Below, in pieces: positions 9,493 through 17,835 of a stretch of DNA of 64,000 nt. The notes beneath the pieces were generated by a model. That model saw only the letters and a list, made by a program, of their open reading frames with translations, was not told where the DNA came from and did no database searches. The position numbers and the translations under genes were made by a program. The DNA comes from Chroococcopsis sp964623815. Lineage in GTDB: Bacteria; Cyanobacteriota; Cyanobacteriia; Cyanobacteriales; Microcystaceae. Where the stretch lies: NCBI GenBank assembly GCA_964623815.1, contig CAZUVR010000021.1, positions 1 to 64,000 of the forward strand, read 5' to 3'. Within the stretch, counting starts at the first letter, position 1; every line of letters begins with the position of its first letter.

Positions 9493-10203
9493 ATGAATCA
9501 AGCACAGCTTATTCAACAAGCGAAACAACAAGACTTAGAGTCGATCAAAGCTTTGCTAAACCTTAGTTTACAATCCAGACGAGTGAAAATTAGCGAAGTC
9601 ACCTTAGAAACGGAAAACACTCTGGCACTAAAAATCGTGTCCAGAAAAGTGCCCAACCAACATAAACTTATCCCTTTCCTACAGGCTGAATTTAACAGTC
9701 TCGGTATACCTAACATAGAAACGGTTCAAGTTTATGGACTGACGGATACATCCGAAGTCCCCGCCTGGCAAGACAGTATAACCCTCAGCCATGATTGGAC
9801 GATAGAGAACAATATCGCTAAATTAGATACGTTACCAGTGGTCGAAGAAGAAGAAAGCGAGAACGAAGAAGAAAACTCGGATGTCAGTGAACCGGAGACT
9901 CAACAGCCGCCCCAACCAGTTTACGACTCCCCCTATAAATATCAAAACCCTTTAGAGAATCCGGGCGCATTTGCCCCTTCTGCCACTCAACAAGCGTCAA
10001 GCTCGATGCTACCGATGTTGATAGCTCTGGGCCTCGGCTTCGCCTGGGGGGTAGTGGTGGGTATACCTCTAGGCTCGATGCAATCGGCGAACAAAAGCCC
10101 CGAAACGCCTCAACCTTCTCCTTCGGCTACAGTCTCCCCCAGCACTGCCCCCGCCCCGACAACTGGCGTATCTCCGGCTCCTACTACTTCACCTTCTCCT
10201 TAG
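9493..10203 (+). CDS. Hypothetical protein with proline-rich linker and one membrane helix
   Basis: 236 residues from the ATG at 9493; the frame is open back to 9436 but the MNQAQLIQQAKQQDLESIK start looks natural. The first about 100 residues form a small alpha/beta domain seen repeatedly in cyanobacterial hypothetical proteins. An acidic linker (EEEESENEEENSD), a Pro/Gln-rich stretch, one hydrophobic helix (about 170-190) and a Thr/Pro/Ser-rich tail follow. No function can be assigned. Its stop interlocks with that of fabZ. Confidence 0.8.
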   Translation: MNQAQLIQQAKQQDLESIKALLNLSLQSRRVKISEVTLETENTLALKIVSRKVPNQHKLIPFLQAEFNSLGIPNIETVQVYGLTDTSEVPAWQDSITLSHDWTIENNIAKLDTLPVVEEEESENEEENSDVSEPETQQPPQPVYDSPYKYQNPLENPGAFAPSATQQASSSMLPMLIALGLGFAWGVVVGIPLGSMQSANKSPETPQPSPSATVSPSTAPAPTTGVSPAPTTSPSP

Positions 10204-10691
10204 TCTAAAACGGAGAACATCATCTCTGCTTGCACCGCTAACTGTCCATCCACATAAGCTTCTCCCTGCATCTTGGCGATGCGATTCATTTTCAAAGAGA
10301 GAAGTTCTACCGTCATGATCAATTGATCTCCAGGTATCACGGGACGACGGAAACGAGTTTTATCTATACCTGCAAAGGCGAAGAACTTACCCTTCATATC
10401 TGGTAGCAAGGTTAAAACTACTCCCCCCACTTGTGCCATCGACTCCACGATCAATACACCGGGCATCAGAGGACGGGCAGGTATGTGACCCGGGAAGAAC
10501 GGTTCATTGATGGTGACGTTCTTTAAGCCTACGGCTTTCTGACCTGGAACATAATCGATAATCCGGTCTACTAGAGCGAAAGGATAGCGATGGGGCAATA
10601 ATTCTCGAATTTCCTCCACTGTAAACACGGTTTTAACACTCGTGTCGCCCTTCGGCGGATTGGAATCGGTTTTGTCGGTGGCAGTAGTCAT
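10200..10691 (-). CDS. fabZ: 3-hydroxyacyl-[acyl-carrier-protein] dehydratase
   Basis: Hot-dog-fold dehydratase of fatty acid elongation, acting on 3-hydroxyacyl-ACP. The catalytic pair is visible as His69 in FPGHIP and Glu83 in LIVESMAQ, with the 14-residue spacing found in E. coli FabZ. The start of the domain (EIRELLPHRYPFALVDRI) is preceded by a 20-residue polar extension. It is not next to lpxA or lpxC here, although these often accompany it in other bacteria. Confidence 0.96.
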   Translation of the reverse strand: MTTATDKTDSNPPKGDTSVKTVFTVEEIRELLPHRYPFALVDRIIDYVPGQKAVGLKNVTINEPFFPGHIPARPLMPGVLIVESMAQVGGVVLTLLPDMKGKFFAFAGIDKTRFRRPVIPGDQLIMTVELLSLKMNRIAKMQGEAYVDGQLAVQAEMMFSVLD

Positions 10692-10792
10692 GAATCGGCT
10701 TTTAATCTTTCAATGCGATCGTCCATTATCTCACATAATCGCTCGACTCTTCTTTTAGAATATACTGTAATAACTTTAGGTACATACAATTC

Positions 10793-11176
10793 ATGTCTGG
10801 TCAATCGGAAAAACCTCAAGAATCTCCAAAGTCCCCGCCCCCCGTCCCCCCCGTACAAGGACTGAAAAGAACCCTCTCCTCAAAAACTAACGGACAGAAT
10901 CAGCTTCAAAAACCCCTAATAAAACGCCCCCTTATTAAAAGAGAAACACCGACCATCGATAAGGCTACCTCCGCTGACGGCGAGGTGTTTCTGATCGGCG
11001 ATCGAGTTTTTGTCACCGAGTTAGGGAAAAAAACCCCAGGATCGATCAAAACTTTTTATGCCGACGCAGGCGGTGATATTTGGGCGCAGGTCGTACCCCT
11101 AGAGTCTGATCAGCTCTGTCTCTGGCAACAGGCTTGTATTCAGAGTAGGTTCTTGCTTAAAAATACTTCTGTTTAA
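10793..11176 (+). CDS. Conserved hypothetical protein, basic N-terminus and small C-terminal domain
   Basis: 127 residues. The first 55 are disordered, rich in Pro, Ser and Lys. The C-terminal 70 residues (from ADGEVFLIGDRVFVTELGKK) look like a compact beta-rich domain, possibly SH3-like, ending near WQQACIQSRFL. Divergent from fabZ. I recognise no named family; the protein looks like a cyanobacterial conserved hypothetical. Confidence 0.7.
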   Translation: MSGQSEKPQESPKSPPPVPPVQGLKRTLSSKTNGQNQLQKPLIKRPLIKRETPTIDKATSADGEVFLIGDRVFVTELGKKTPGSIKTFYADAGGDIWAQVVPLESDQLCLWQQACIQSRFLLKNTSV

Positions 11177-11480
11177 CTTTTTAGTTATGTTCCCTTAAAA
11201 ATGTTATGGCTAGTCATTGATATTTTTCAACAACTAACCATTCACTAATGCTATGCATCCGCTTTTTGAATCCTGACTATATCATCTCGTCTCTGAAGAT
11301 ATTCAACGATAATCATAATCACAGGAAATAATGAAGTTGATCACCATACGTTTGTGATCTAGATCATCACTAATAATATAAATAACATCAAACGCCCTTT
11401 GACGATCGGCAAAGAATTTTCAAATTAAGGAAAATTCCGTTACAATTGTTTACAAACATTAATAAATCCTGGAGAAGGCA
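11177..11480. other. Intergenic region upstream of the alpha/beta hydrolase (304 bases)
   Basis: AT-rich spacer between two plus-strand genes. It contains the palindromic motif at 11350-11370 described separately. No small ORF, RNA gene or clear terminator was seen. Confidence 0.5.
11350..11370. promoter_or_regulatory. CRP-like palindromic motif
   Basis: GTTTGTGATC-N3-ATCATCAC contains the perfect 12-base palindrome TGATCTAGATCA (11355-11366) and a TGTGA-N6-TCATC arrangement close to the CRP/SyCRP1 consensus TGTGA-N6-TCACA. It lies about 110 bases upstream of the hydrolase start. A closely similar sequence precedes the sulfiredoxin gene (43811-43831). Binding by SyCRP1 or another regulator is a guess. 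Confidence 0.3.
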
Positions 11481-12362
11481 ATGCAAGCCAAATCAGCAGT
11501 TTCCGATCTTTCCGCTCCCGGCAATTACTGGCAATGGCAAGGCAACCCCATATATTACGTGAAAGCGAGTAGCTCAAAAAATAATAAACCGCCACTTTTA
11601 CTGATACATGGTTTTGGTGCCTCAACCGATCACTGGCGGAAAAATATAGCTCAACTGCAGGAAAAGTATCAAGTATGGGCGATCGATCTTTTAGGATTCG
11701 GTCGTTCGGCCAAACCGAATCGAGAATATAGCGGCCTGTTATGGCGGGAACAAATTTACGATTTCATCACGCAAATCGTCGAAAAACCGGTGATCGTAGC
11801 CGGGAATTCTCTAGGCGGGTATGTTGCCCTTTGTGTTGCTGCAGGATACCCGTCAGCCACCAAGGGAGTGATTTTACTCAACAGCGCTGGGCCCTTTACA
11901 GACTCCAGCCCCAAAAAGCCGAACCCGTTACAAAAAGTGATCCGTAATCTGCTCCTTCAACCTTGGGCCAGTTATCTACTATTCCAGTACGTGCGACAGA
12001 AAAGTAATATCCGCAAAACCTTACTCAAAGTTTACTTAGATCCGAATGCCGTCACCGATCGATTAGTAGAAGACATTTACCGCCCCTCTTGCGATTCGGG
12101 AGCTGTAGAAGTATTCGCCGCAGTATTTAAAAGTCCGCAGGGAGAAAAAGTAGACGTTCTACTCCAACAATTACAGCATCCCCTATTGATGCTTTGGGGA
12201 AAAGGAGATCCTTGGATGAACGTTAATAGTCGAGGAGAACAATTCAGGAAACATTACCCCTCATTAACCGAGTATTATCTTCAAGCTGGTCATTGCCCCC
12301 ACGATGAAATACCCGAGCAAGTCAACAGCCTGATCGATAACTGGATCAACGAGAACTTTTAA
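11481..12362 (+). CDS. Alpha/beta fold hydrolase
   Basis: 293-residue esterase/epoxide-hydrolase-like enzyme. It has the oxyanion-hole segment LLLIHGFGASTDHW, the nucleophile elbow GNSLGGY with catalytic Ser, an acidic residue near GKGDPWM and the catalytic His in AGHCPHDEIPEQVN. The pattern is common in cyanobacteria and plastids, where relatives include pheophytinase-like proteins, but the substrate here cannot be read from the sequence. A purine-rich GGAGAAGG ribosome site lies just before the start. The last 17 bases overlap the convergent gene at 12346. Confidence 0.9.
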   Translation: MQAKSAVSDLSAPGNYWQWQGNPIYYVKASSSKNNKPPLLLIHGFGASTDHWRKNIAQLQEKYQVWAIDLLGFGRSAKPNREYSGLLWREQIYDFITQIVEKPVIVAGNSLGGYVALCVAAGYPSATKGVILLNSAGPFTDSSPKKPNPLQKVIRNLLLQPWASYLLFQYVRQKSNIRKTLLKVYLDPNAVTDRLVEDIYRPSCDSGAVEVFAAVFKSPQGEKVDVLLQQLQHPLLMLWGKGDPWMNVNSRGEQFRKHYPSLTEYYLQAGHCPHDEIPEQVNSLIDNWINENF

Positions 12363-12798
12363 CACAGGAACTCGTATACAAAAAACCCCCCAGCCCGAAA
12401 GTCACAAATACCCCGACGAACAGAGCTACCAACAAGAAACCGTTGAGGGTAGGCTTCGAGACTTTCTGGGTTTTTCCCTTAGATAGAGGGTGAGTAACGA
12501 TCGATCGAGCGGGATTGTTGCCCGAGGGAGGGCTGAGCAAACGACGGCGGGGGTTAATTTCAAAAGAGGGGGTAAAGCCGTTCTTCGTATCTAAACTGTC
12601 TAGGGTCTGTTGTAAAACTTTCGCTTGAAGTATGATCCCGGAGATTTCCGAACGTAGTTGTTTATTTTCCTTGAGGATTTTCGCCTTTTGAGATTGAAGA
12701 GTTTTAACTTGGCTTTGAACCGATTCTAATTCTTGAAGTAACTTTTGATATGCGGGTAACGGTACGGAAGAAGATTTTAAAGGGGGCTTACTCGTCAT
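12346..12798 (-). CDS. Hypothetical coiled-coil protein with C-terminal membrane helix
   Basis: 150 residues. Heptad-like coiled coil from about 16 to 72 (QKLLQELESVQSQVKTLQSQ), a basic linker, and a single hydrophobic segment near the C-terminus (LLVALFVGVFVTFGLGGFLY), so probably tail-anchored. No family recognised. Its start overlaps the thiD stop by eleven bases, implying translational coupling and a shared transcript with ftsZ and thiD upstream. Confidence 0.72.
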   Translation of the reverse strand: MTSKPPLKSSSVPLPAYQKLLQELESVQSQVKTLQSQKAKILKENKQLRSEISGIILQAKVLQQTLDSLDTKNGFTPSFEINPRRRLLSPPSGNNPARSIVTHPLSKGKTQKVSKPTLNGFLLVALFVGVFVTFGLGGFLYTSSCVKSSR

Positions 12799-13603
12799 GA
12801 ATAGAAGATGATGATGGAAGGGGGAAAAAGTGACCTAATGGCCCGCTACCTCTACCGATGGACAGAGACGCTTCCAGTGCAGAGGTGACATAGTGTTTCG
12901 CTCTCATGACGCTGGCTTTCAGTGAACGGCCTGCACATAGATTAGCGACGATCGCGGCCGAGAGAGTACATCCTGTTCCGTGAGTATTGATAGTGTTGAC
13001 GGTTTTCCCGCTTAAAGTTTCCCACTCGCGCCCGTCAAACCAGACATCGGTTCCCCGCAAGAGGCCGTCCATACCACCACCCTTAACGAGAACCCGCGCC
13101 GCGCCCAAAGATTGAATTTTCGCCGCCGCTCTCTTCATATCTTCTAAATCTTTAATCTCCATACCCGTCAGTAATCGGGCCTCGTAAATATTTGGCGTTA
13201 CCAACAAAGCCAGGGGGAATAAACGATCCACCAAACACTCTACCGCCGCGTTATCGATTAATTGCACTCCCGCCCGCGACACCATTACTGGATCGACAAC
13301 CAAAGTATTTAATTTCCACTCCCTCACCGAATCAGCCACCGCCGATATAATCTCGGCGTTAAACAACATTCCGGTTTTCGTCCCATCGACCCCTATATCT
13401 TCCGCCACTGCCCCTATCTGGGCTTGAACCATCTTTGCACTTAGAGGAATCACCGCCGTCACCCTCACCGTATTCTGTGCGGTAACACAAGTGATCGCGC
13501 TCGTGCCGTGAATCCGATGAAAGGCAAAAGTTTTTAAGTCTGCCTGCAGTCCCGCCCCACCGCCGCTATCGGAGCCGGCTATAGTTAAAGCCACCTTAGT
13601 CAT
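12788..13603 (-). CDS. thiD: Bifunctional hydroxymethylpyrimidine kinase / phosphomethylpyrimidine kinase
   Basis: Ribokinase-fold enzyme that phosphorylates hydroxymethylpyrimidine twice for thiamine synthesis. Seen directly: ALTIAGSDSGGGAGLQADLKTF at the N-terminus (substrate site), LVVDPVMVSRAG in the middle, and NTHGTGCTLSAAI with the catalytic GTGC anion hole near the C-terminus. 271 residues is typical. No TPP riboswitch precedes it; it starts 8 bases after the ftsZ stop and so is likely expressed with ftsZ. Confidence 0.95.
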   Translation of the reverse strand: MTKVALTIAGSDSGGGAGLQADLKTFAFHRIHGTSAITCVTAQNTVRVTAVIPLSAKMVQAQIGAVAEDIGVDGTKTGMLFNAEIISAVADSVREWKLNTLVVDPVMVSRAGVQLIDNAAVECLVDRLFPLALLVTPNIYEARLLTGMEIKDLEDMKRAAAKIQSLGAARVLVKGGGMDGLLRGTDVWFDGREWETLSGKTVNTINTHGTGCTLSAAIVANLCAGRSLKASVMRAKHYVTSALEASLSIGRGSGPLGHFFPLPSSSSIHDE

Positions 13604-13611
13604 ATTCGGCT

Positions 13612-14850
13612 CTAGCGCGGACGACGGCCCCGGAGGAAGTCGGGAATATCCAGCCCACCAGAAGATCGATTATCGACGGGGGGGGTTGTAGGATTGGGGG
13701 TGGCGGTTATCTGCTGACTTACTTTGGTGGCTGGGGTGCGATTGGGGGTTTCGCCGCTGAAACCAGTGGCGATGACCGTTACTCTGATTTCACCCTGCAT
13801 TTTCTCATCGATCACGGCACCGAAGATAATATTAGCGTTGGGATCTACGGATTCGTAAATTATTTCTGCTGCGGCGTTAACTTCGTGTAATGTCAGATCG
13901 CTACCGCCGGTGATATTAAAGACGACACCCTTAGCCCCTTCTATAGATGATTCCAGTAAAGGGGAAGAAATGGCAGCCGTCGCCCCCTCTTTCGCCCTCG
14001 ATTTACCCGAGCCGATACCGATACCCATCAGAGCCGAACCTGCATCGGCCATCACAGCTCTCACGTCGGCAAAATCCACGTTTACCAGTCCAGGGATAGT
14101 GATAATATCGGAGATCCCCTGTACACCTTGCCTGAGAATGTCATCGGCAACGCGGAAGGCTTCTTGTAGGGGAGTTTCCGCTGGTATTACCTCCAGTAAT
14201 TTGTTATTGGGAATGACGATTAGGGTATCTACTCTGCTTTGTAAACCACTTATACCCTCTTCCGCTTGATTAGTACGCCTGCGCCCTTCAAAAGTAAAGG
14301 GGCGGGTTACTACTCCTACGGTTAAACAGCCCATCTCTTTAGCGATCTCTGCAACGATGGGAGCCGCCCCCGTACCCGTACCGCCTCCCATACCGGCGGT
14401 GATGAAAACTAAATCCGTGTTCTCCAAAGCCTGCGCTATTTCATCCCGCGATTCTTCGGCCGCTTTCTGACCGATCGAGGGATTTCCCCCGGCACCTAAG
14501 CCTCTGGTCAGCTTCTGTCCTATCTGTAATCTTTGGGGCGCGGACGAGTGAGCTAACGCCTGTGCGTCGGTGTTGATCGTCCAGAATTCTATTCCCGACA
14601 CGCCGCTAGTAATCATTCTATTGACTGCGTTACAACCGCCACCCCCCACGCCAATGACTTTTATTCTGGCCACGTTACTGGGCACGATCATATTCTGATA
14701 GGAGCTTTCCTTTGGTTTCATCTGCTGTTCATTAATTCGAGGTAAGCCGGTACTTATGATGGCATTATAATCCTCCTCGGTAAACAGATCCGTATCTTCA
14801 TCAATGTTTAAAGCCGGCCGGCTTGTAGCTCTGTCATTGTTATACGTCAT
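13612..14850 (-). CDS. ftsZ: Cell division protein FtsZ
   Basis: Tubulin-like GTPase that forms the division ring. 412 residues. The GTP-binding signature GGGTGTGAAP is present, as are IKVIGVGGGGCNAVNRMI at the start of the GTPase domain and the T7 loop NVDFADVRAVM. A divergent N-terminal extension of about 60 residues precedes the core, as usual for cyanobacteria. The C-terminal tail ends with LDIPDFLRGRR, the conserved peptide that binds partners such as FtsA/SepF-type anchors. ftsQ lies upstream on the same strand, 200 bases away. Confidence 0.98.
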   Translation of the reverse strand: MTYNNDRATSRPALNIDEDTDLFTEEDYNAIISTGLPRINEQQMKPKESSYQNMIVPSNVARIKVIGVGGGGCNAVNRMITSGVSGIEFWTINTDAQALAHSSAPQRLQIGQKLTRGLGAGGNPSIGQKAAEESRDEIAQALENTDLVFITAGMGGGTGTGAAPIVAEIAKEMGCLTVGVVTRPFTFEGRRRTNQAEEGISGLQSRVDTLIVIPNNKLLEVIPAETPLQEAFRVADDILRQGVQGISDIITIPGLVNVDFADVRAVMADAGSALMGIGIGSGKSRAKEGATAAISSPLLESSIEGAKGVVFNITGGSDLTLHEVNAAAEIIYESVDPNANIIFGAVIDEKMQGEIRVTVIATGFSGETPNRTPATKVSQQITATPNPTTPPVDNRSSGGLDIPDFLRGRRPR

Positions 14851-14956
14851 TTCAGTAGAAGTTATTTACTATACAGTTGGTTGATTGACCTAGCTTGGCG
14901 TAGACAATATCTATAGATTAATAGACTATCAGTATATCGCTTAAAATATGTCGCTC

Positions 14957-15011
14957 TTATAAGATCAAGCTATCTTAAGGTTATAAGACCAAAATATTAT
15001 AAGTTTATAAG
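14957..15011. repeat. Four TTATAAG heptamers upstream of ftsZ
   Basis: Identical TTATAAG copies start at 14957, 14981, 14997 and 15005, so the spacings are 24, 16 and 8 bases, all multiples of eight. They lie in the ftsQ-ftsZ spacer, 107-161 bases upstream of the ftsZ start codon. On the coding strand the units read CTTATAA, so some could also act as promoter -10 elements. A regulatory role is inference. Confidence 0.4.
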
Positions 15012-15051
15012 TCTTTCCATTGTAAGTGATCTGGTTCTCAAATCTACATCT

Positions 15052-15849
15052 TTAGATGATTTGTTTTTTATCTTTCTTTTTAGTTTCTGGTTTTACCGAA
15101 ATACTGGGAGAATCAGGGTTTCTTAAGTCGATATAAACTATGTCTTTAATGGGGACTTTTCCTGGTAGTTGGGCTATCTTAGCCAGCGTATTCAACTTCT
15201 TCAACAATAAGTTATTACCGTCTCCTAAATAAACTTTTCCTATTCCCGTATGCAGTACTAAGTTACTAGGATCGTGCCAATCAACAGCAGATATTATCAG
15301 GGGAAAGTTATCGATTAAACTATAAAGTTTCTGCCACGAGCTTTGATATTGGGCGGTGTATCCGGTAACTTTTAAGGGAGGCAATCGGGACAAAGATACG
15401 GGACGGGAATAATAAGATGCGGGGATGACCACGCCAGTTTCATCGAGATATGCTTGACCTCGCTGGATGGCAACAAGGGCGCGAGGCTGTCTTTCGACGA
15501 TGGTAACGACGAGCTTCGGTGGTAATAATTGACGGCTAACCTCCACTGCGGCGATCGGGGGCAAAGTTTCCAATTTACTCACCAATCGGGAACCGGATAA
15601 ACGCCAGAGAGATTCCGGGTAAGATAATTTCAGGTGGGAGCGAATTAAATCGGCGCTCAGTAAACGATTTCCCCGCACCTCGATCTGAGCTGGCCCTGCT
15701 ATAGACCAATAGGGTAGGGAGATAGCCCAACACAAAAGCGCTGCTAAGGCCGCGATGCAGGTGAAACGAGCGATCGACTGCCATACCTTCTGGCGGCGCT
15801 GGGATCTCAAAGAAACTCGCTTCTGTTTTAAATTATTAGAACTGGCCAT
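15052..15849 (-). CDS. ftsQ: Cell division protein FtsQ (POTRA domain)
   Basis: Bitopic divisome protein that links early and late division proteins. 265 residues: basic cytoplasmic N-terminus (LKQKRVSLRSQRRQKVW), one membrane helix at about 28-50, a POTRA domain (about 53-122, starting IEVRGNRLLSADLIRSHL) and a FtsQ/DivIB beta domain with YLDETGVVIPASY. The C-terminal tail is lysine-rich. Located just upstream of ftsZ on the same strand, the common cyanobacterial order. Confidence 0.93.
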   Translation of the reverse strand: MASSNNLKQKRVSLRSQRRQKVWQSIARFTCIAALAALLCWAISLPYWSIAGPAQIEVRGNRLLSADLIRSHLKLSYPESLWRLSGSRLVSKLETLPPIAAVEVSRQLLPPKLVVTIVERQPRALVAIQRGQAYLDETGVVIPASYYSRPVSLSRLPPLKVTGYTAQYQSSWQKLYSLIDNFPLIISAVDWHDPSNLVLHTGIGKVYLGDGNNLLLKKLNTLAKIAQLPGKVPIKDIVYIDLRNPDSPSISVKPETKKKDKKQII

Positions 15850-16059
15850 ATATTATTTCAGGTCAAACAATTATAACTAGACTATTAGAGATGTTATAAC
15901 AGTATTAGCCGAACTCTGAAAATAGACAACCATACAGGAGCCAAAAAGTCAAATCTTCAAAAGTAAAAAGATTATGAAAACGGCAAACGAGCGAATCAGC
16001 TCCTGTGTTAAAGTGAGCATAAAGAGTGAGAGCCGAATTTTTCTACCCAACAATCGCTT

Positions 16060-17349
16060 ATGGTCATGACAAAACGCGGGCTGGTATTAGGTGCAACAGC
16101 ATTAGTATTGACGACGGTAGCAGTTACCGGAGCAGGACTGAAAATGTCGAGAAGTCAGGCCTTCTTCCAAGAAAGCCCCAAAGAATTAATCGATGAAGTC
16201 TGGCAGATCATCAACCGAACTTATTTAGACGGCACATTCAATCAAACGGACTGGAAGGCAACCCGCACCGAATACCTAAACCGCTCTTACGCCAATAAAG
16301 AAGACGCCTATAAAGCGATCAGGGAAATGCTTAAAACTCTGGAAGACCCATACACCCGCTTTATGGATCCCAACGAGTTCAAAAATATGCAGATCGACAC
16401 ATCTGGAGAACTAACAGGGGTGGGGATTCAAATTACTAAGGATGAAAAAACCAAACAGTTATTAGTAGTATCCCCGATCGAAGGTAGTCCGGCGGCGAAA
16501 GCAGGTATATTGAGCAAGGATGTGATCGTCGAAATCGATGGTAAGAACGCGGAAAAACTCGAACTAGAACAGGCGGTAAACCTGATCAGGGGTAAGGCGG
16601 GAACAAGCGTCAACATCACGGTACTGAGAGGGGAGAAGAAAATCAACTTCACCCTGACAAGGGCGAAAATAGAAATTCACCCGGTACGCGCCAGAGTGGA
16701 AGAAAGTCCGGCGGGTAAGATCGGTTATATCCGCCTTAATCAATTCAGCGCCCAAGCAACTCAGGATATGCAAAAGGCGATCGAGGATTTAGAGAGCAAA
16801 TCCGTTAAAGGCTATATACTAGACCTGCGCTCGAATCCGGGCGGCCTACTGTACGCTAGCGTCGAAATAGCTAGGATGTGGATACCAGATGGATTGATCG
16901 TCTCTACGGTGGACAGACAGGGAGAAAGGGAAGTGCAAAGGGCCGATAATAAGGCCTTGACCGATAAACCTCTGGTAGTGTTGGTCAACGGTGGCTCCGC
17001 TAGCGCCAGTGAAATTCTCTCCGGTGCCTTACAGGATCACCATCGCGCCACGATCGTCGGGACTAAAACCTTCGGTAAGGGACTGGTACAATCGGTAAGA
17101 GGGTTGGAAGATGGTTCTGGATTGGCGGTAACGATCGCCAAATACCTCACCCCCAGCGGCCGTGACATCAATAAAGACGGGATTCATCCCGATGTGGTGT
17201 ACGAGCTGAGCGATGCAGATCGCAAAGCTCTACAACAAGCGCAAGAGAAAATAGGCACCTTTGAAGATCCTCAATTCGCTAAGGGCTTTGAAGTTCTCAA
17301 GCCAGAAATCCAGAAAACCGCCAAAAGGGGCAATCAAGCGGCTAACTAA
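16060..17349 (+). CDS. ctpC: Carboxyl-terminal processing protease (S41A)
   Basis: Secreted or lumenal serine protease of the CtpA/B/C family, one member of which trims the D1 precursor of photosystem II. 429 residues: N-terminal hydrophobic signal (about 6-25), a PDZ domain (about 115-195, with ELTGVGIQI) and the S41 protease core. The catalytic dyad is Ser315 in GGSASASEI and Lys340 in FGKGLVQ, 25 residues apart as in the family. The N-terminal pattern TKRGLVLGATALVL resembles the CtpC subgroup; assignment among paralogues is less sure than the family. Start could also be the ATG at 16066. Confidence 0.93.
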   Translation: MVMTKRGLVLGATALVLTTVAVTGAGLKMSRSQAFFQESPKELIDEVWQIINRTYLDGTFNQTDWKATRTEYLNRSYANKEDAYKAIREMLKTLEDPYTRFMDPNEFKNMQIDTSGELTGVGIQITKDEKTKQLLVVSPIEGSPAAKAGILSKDVIVEIDGKNAEKLELEQAVNLIRGKAGTSVNITVLRGEKKINFTLTRAKIEIHPVRARVEESPAGKIGYIRLNQFSAQATQDMQKAIEDLESKSVKGYILDLRSNPGGLLYASVEIARMWIPDGLIVSTVDRQGEREVQRADNKALTDKPLVVLVNGGSASASEILSGALQDHHRATIVGTKTFGKGLVQSVRGLEDGSGLAVTIAKYLTPSGRDINKDGIHPDVVYELSDADRKALQQAQEKIGTFEDPQFAKGFEVLKPEIQKTAKRGNQAAN

Positions 17350-17360
17350 GGTGTTTATCT

Positions 17361-17732
17361 ATGGCTGATGAAGAACTGAAAGCCCAAACCTGGAGACTTC
17401 ACCGGCTCGGAGTCTACGGGCGGTGGGCTTTAGTTCTCTTCTCCTGGCTCGTTATCGTACCCTTGAGCTTATGGAATCTCAGAGAAGAGATCTATCTCTT
17501 GCGAACTTATTTTACCTGGACGGGATTACGCTACGCGATCGTTTATAATTTCTGGCCGAGTTTGGGGTTAACCTATTGTCTCGCTATCACCACCAGCTCC
17601 TTAGTATGGCAGAGCAAAAATATTATTTGGGGTATATCGCCCCGAGAAAAACAGAGATTGGAAAATCAGATCAGACAGATACAACTAAAGGGGCCGCGCC
17701 ATCCCTTGTGGCGCTGGGTGATTCAGAAATAG
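17361..17732 (+). CDS. Hypothetical membrane protein
   Basis: 123 residues with two predicted membrane helices (about 20-42, WALVLFSWLVIVPLSLW, and about 55-82) and a basic C-terminus (REKQRLENQIRQIQLKGPRH). It follows the processing protease by 11 bases and is likely in its operon. No family recognised. Confidence 0.7.
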   Translation: MADEELKAQTWRLHRLGVYGRWALVLFSWLVIVPLSLWNLREEIYLLRTYFTWTGLRYAIVYNFWPSLGLTYCLAITTSSLVWQSKNIIWGISPREKQRLENQIRQIQLKGPRHPLWRWVIQK

Positions 17733-17761
17733 TTGTTGGCGGTGAGCGGTTTTTCACTGTT

Positions 17762-17781
17762 CACTAGTCACTAGCCACTAG
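17762..17781. repeat. Three 7-base tandem repeats (CACTAG-N)
   Basis: CACTAG begins at 17762, 17769 and 17776, giving a short tandem heptamer array in the spacer before chlI. Similar short repeats are common in cyanobacterial intergenic DNA. No function proposed. Confidence 0.5.
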
Positions 17782-17835
17782 TCCCTTATAATGAGAAACA
17801 CTGGTTTTGCTGATAATTAAAATAATTATTGTTCT

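Noticed and set aside
9513..9716. Minus-strand frame inside the 9493-10203 gene
   Set aside because: No family resemblance, and it lies wholly within a better-supported gene.
13604..13611. Possible TPP riboswitch in front of thiD
   Set aside because: Only 8 bases separate thiD from ftsZ and no THI-box sequence was seen upstream of either.
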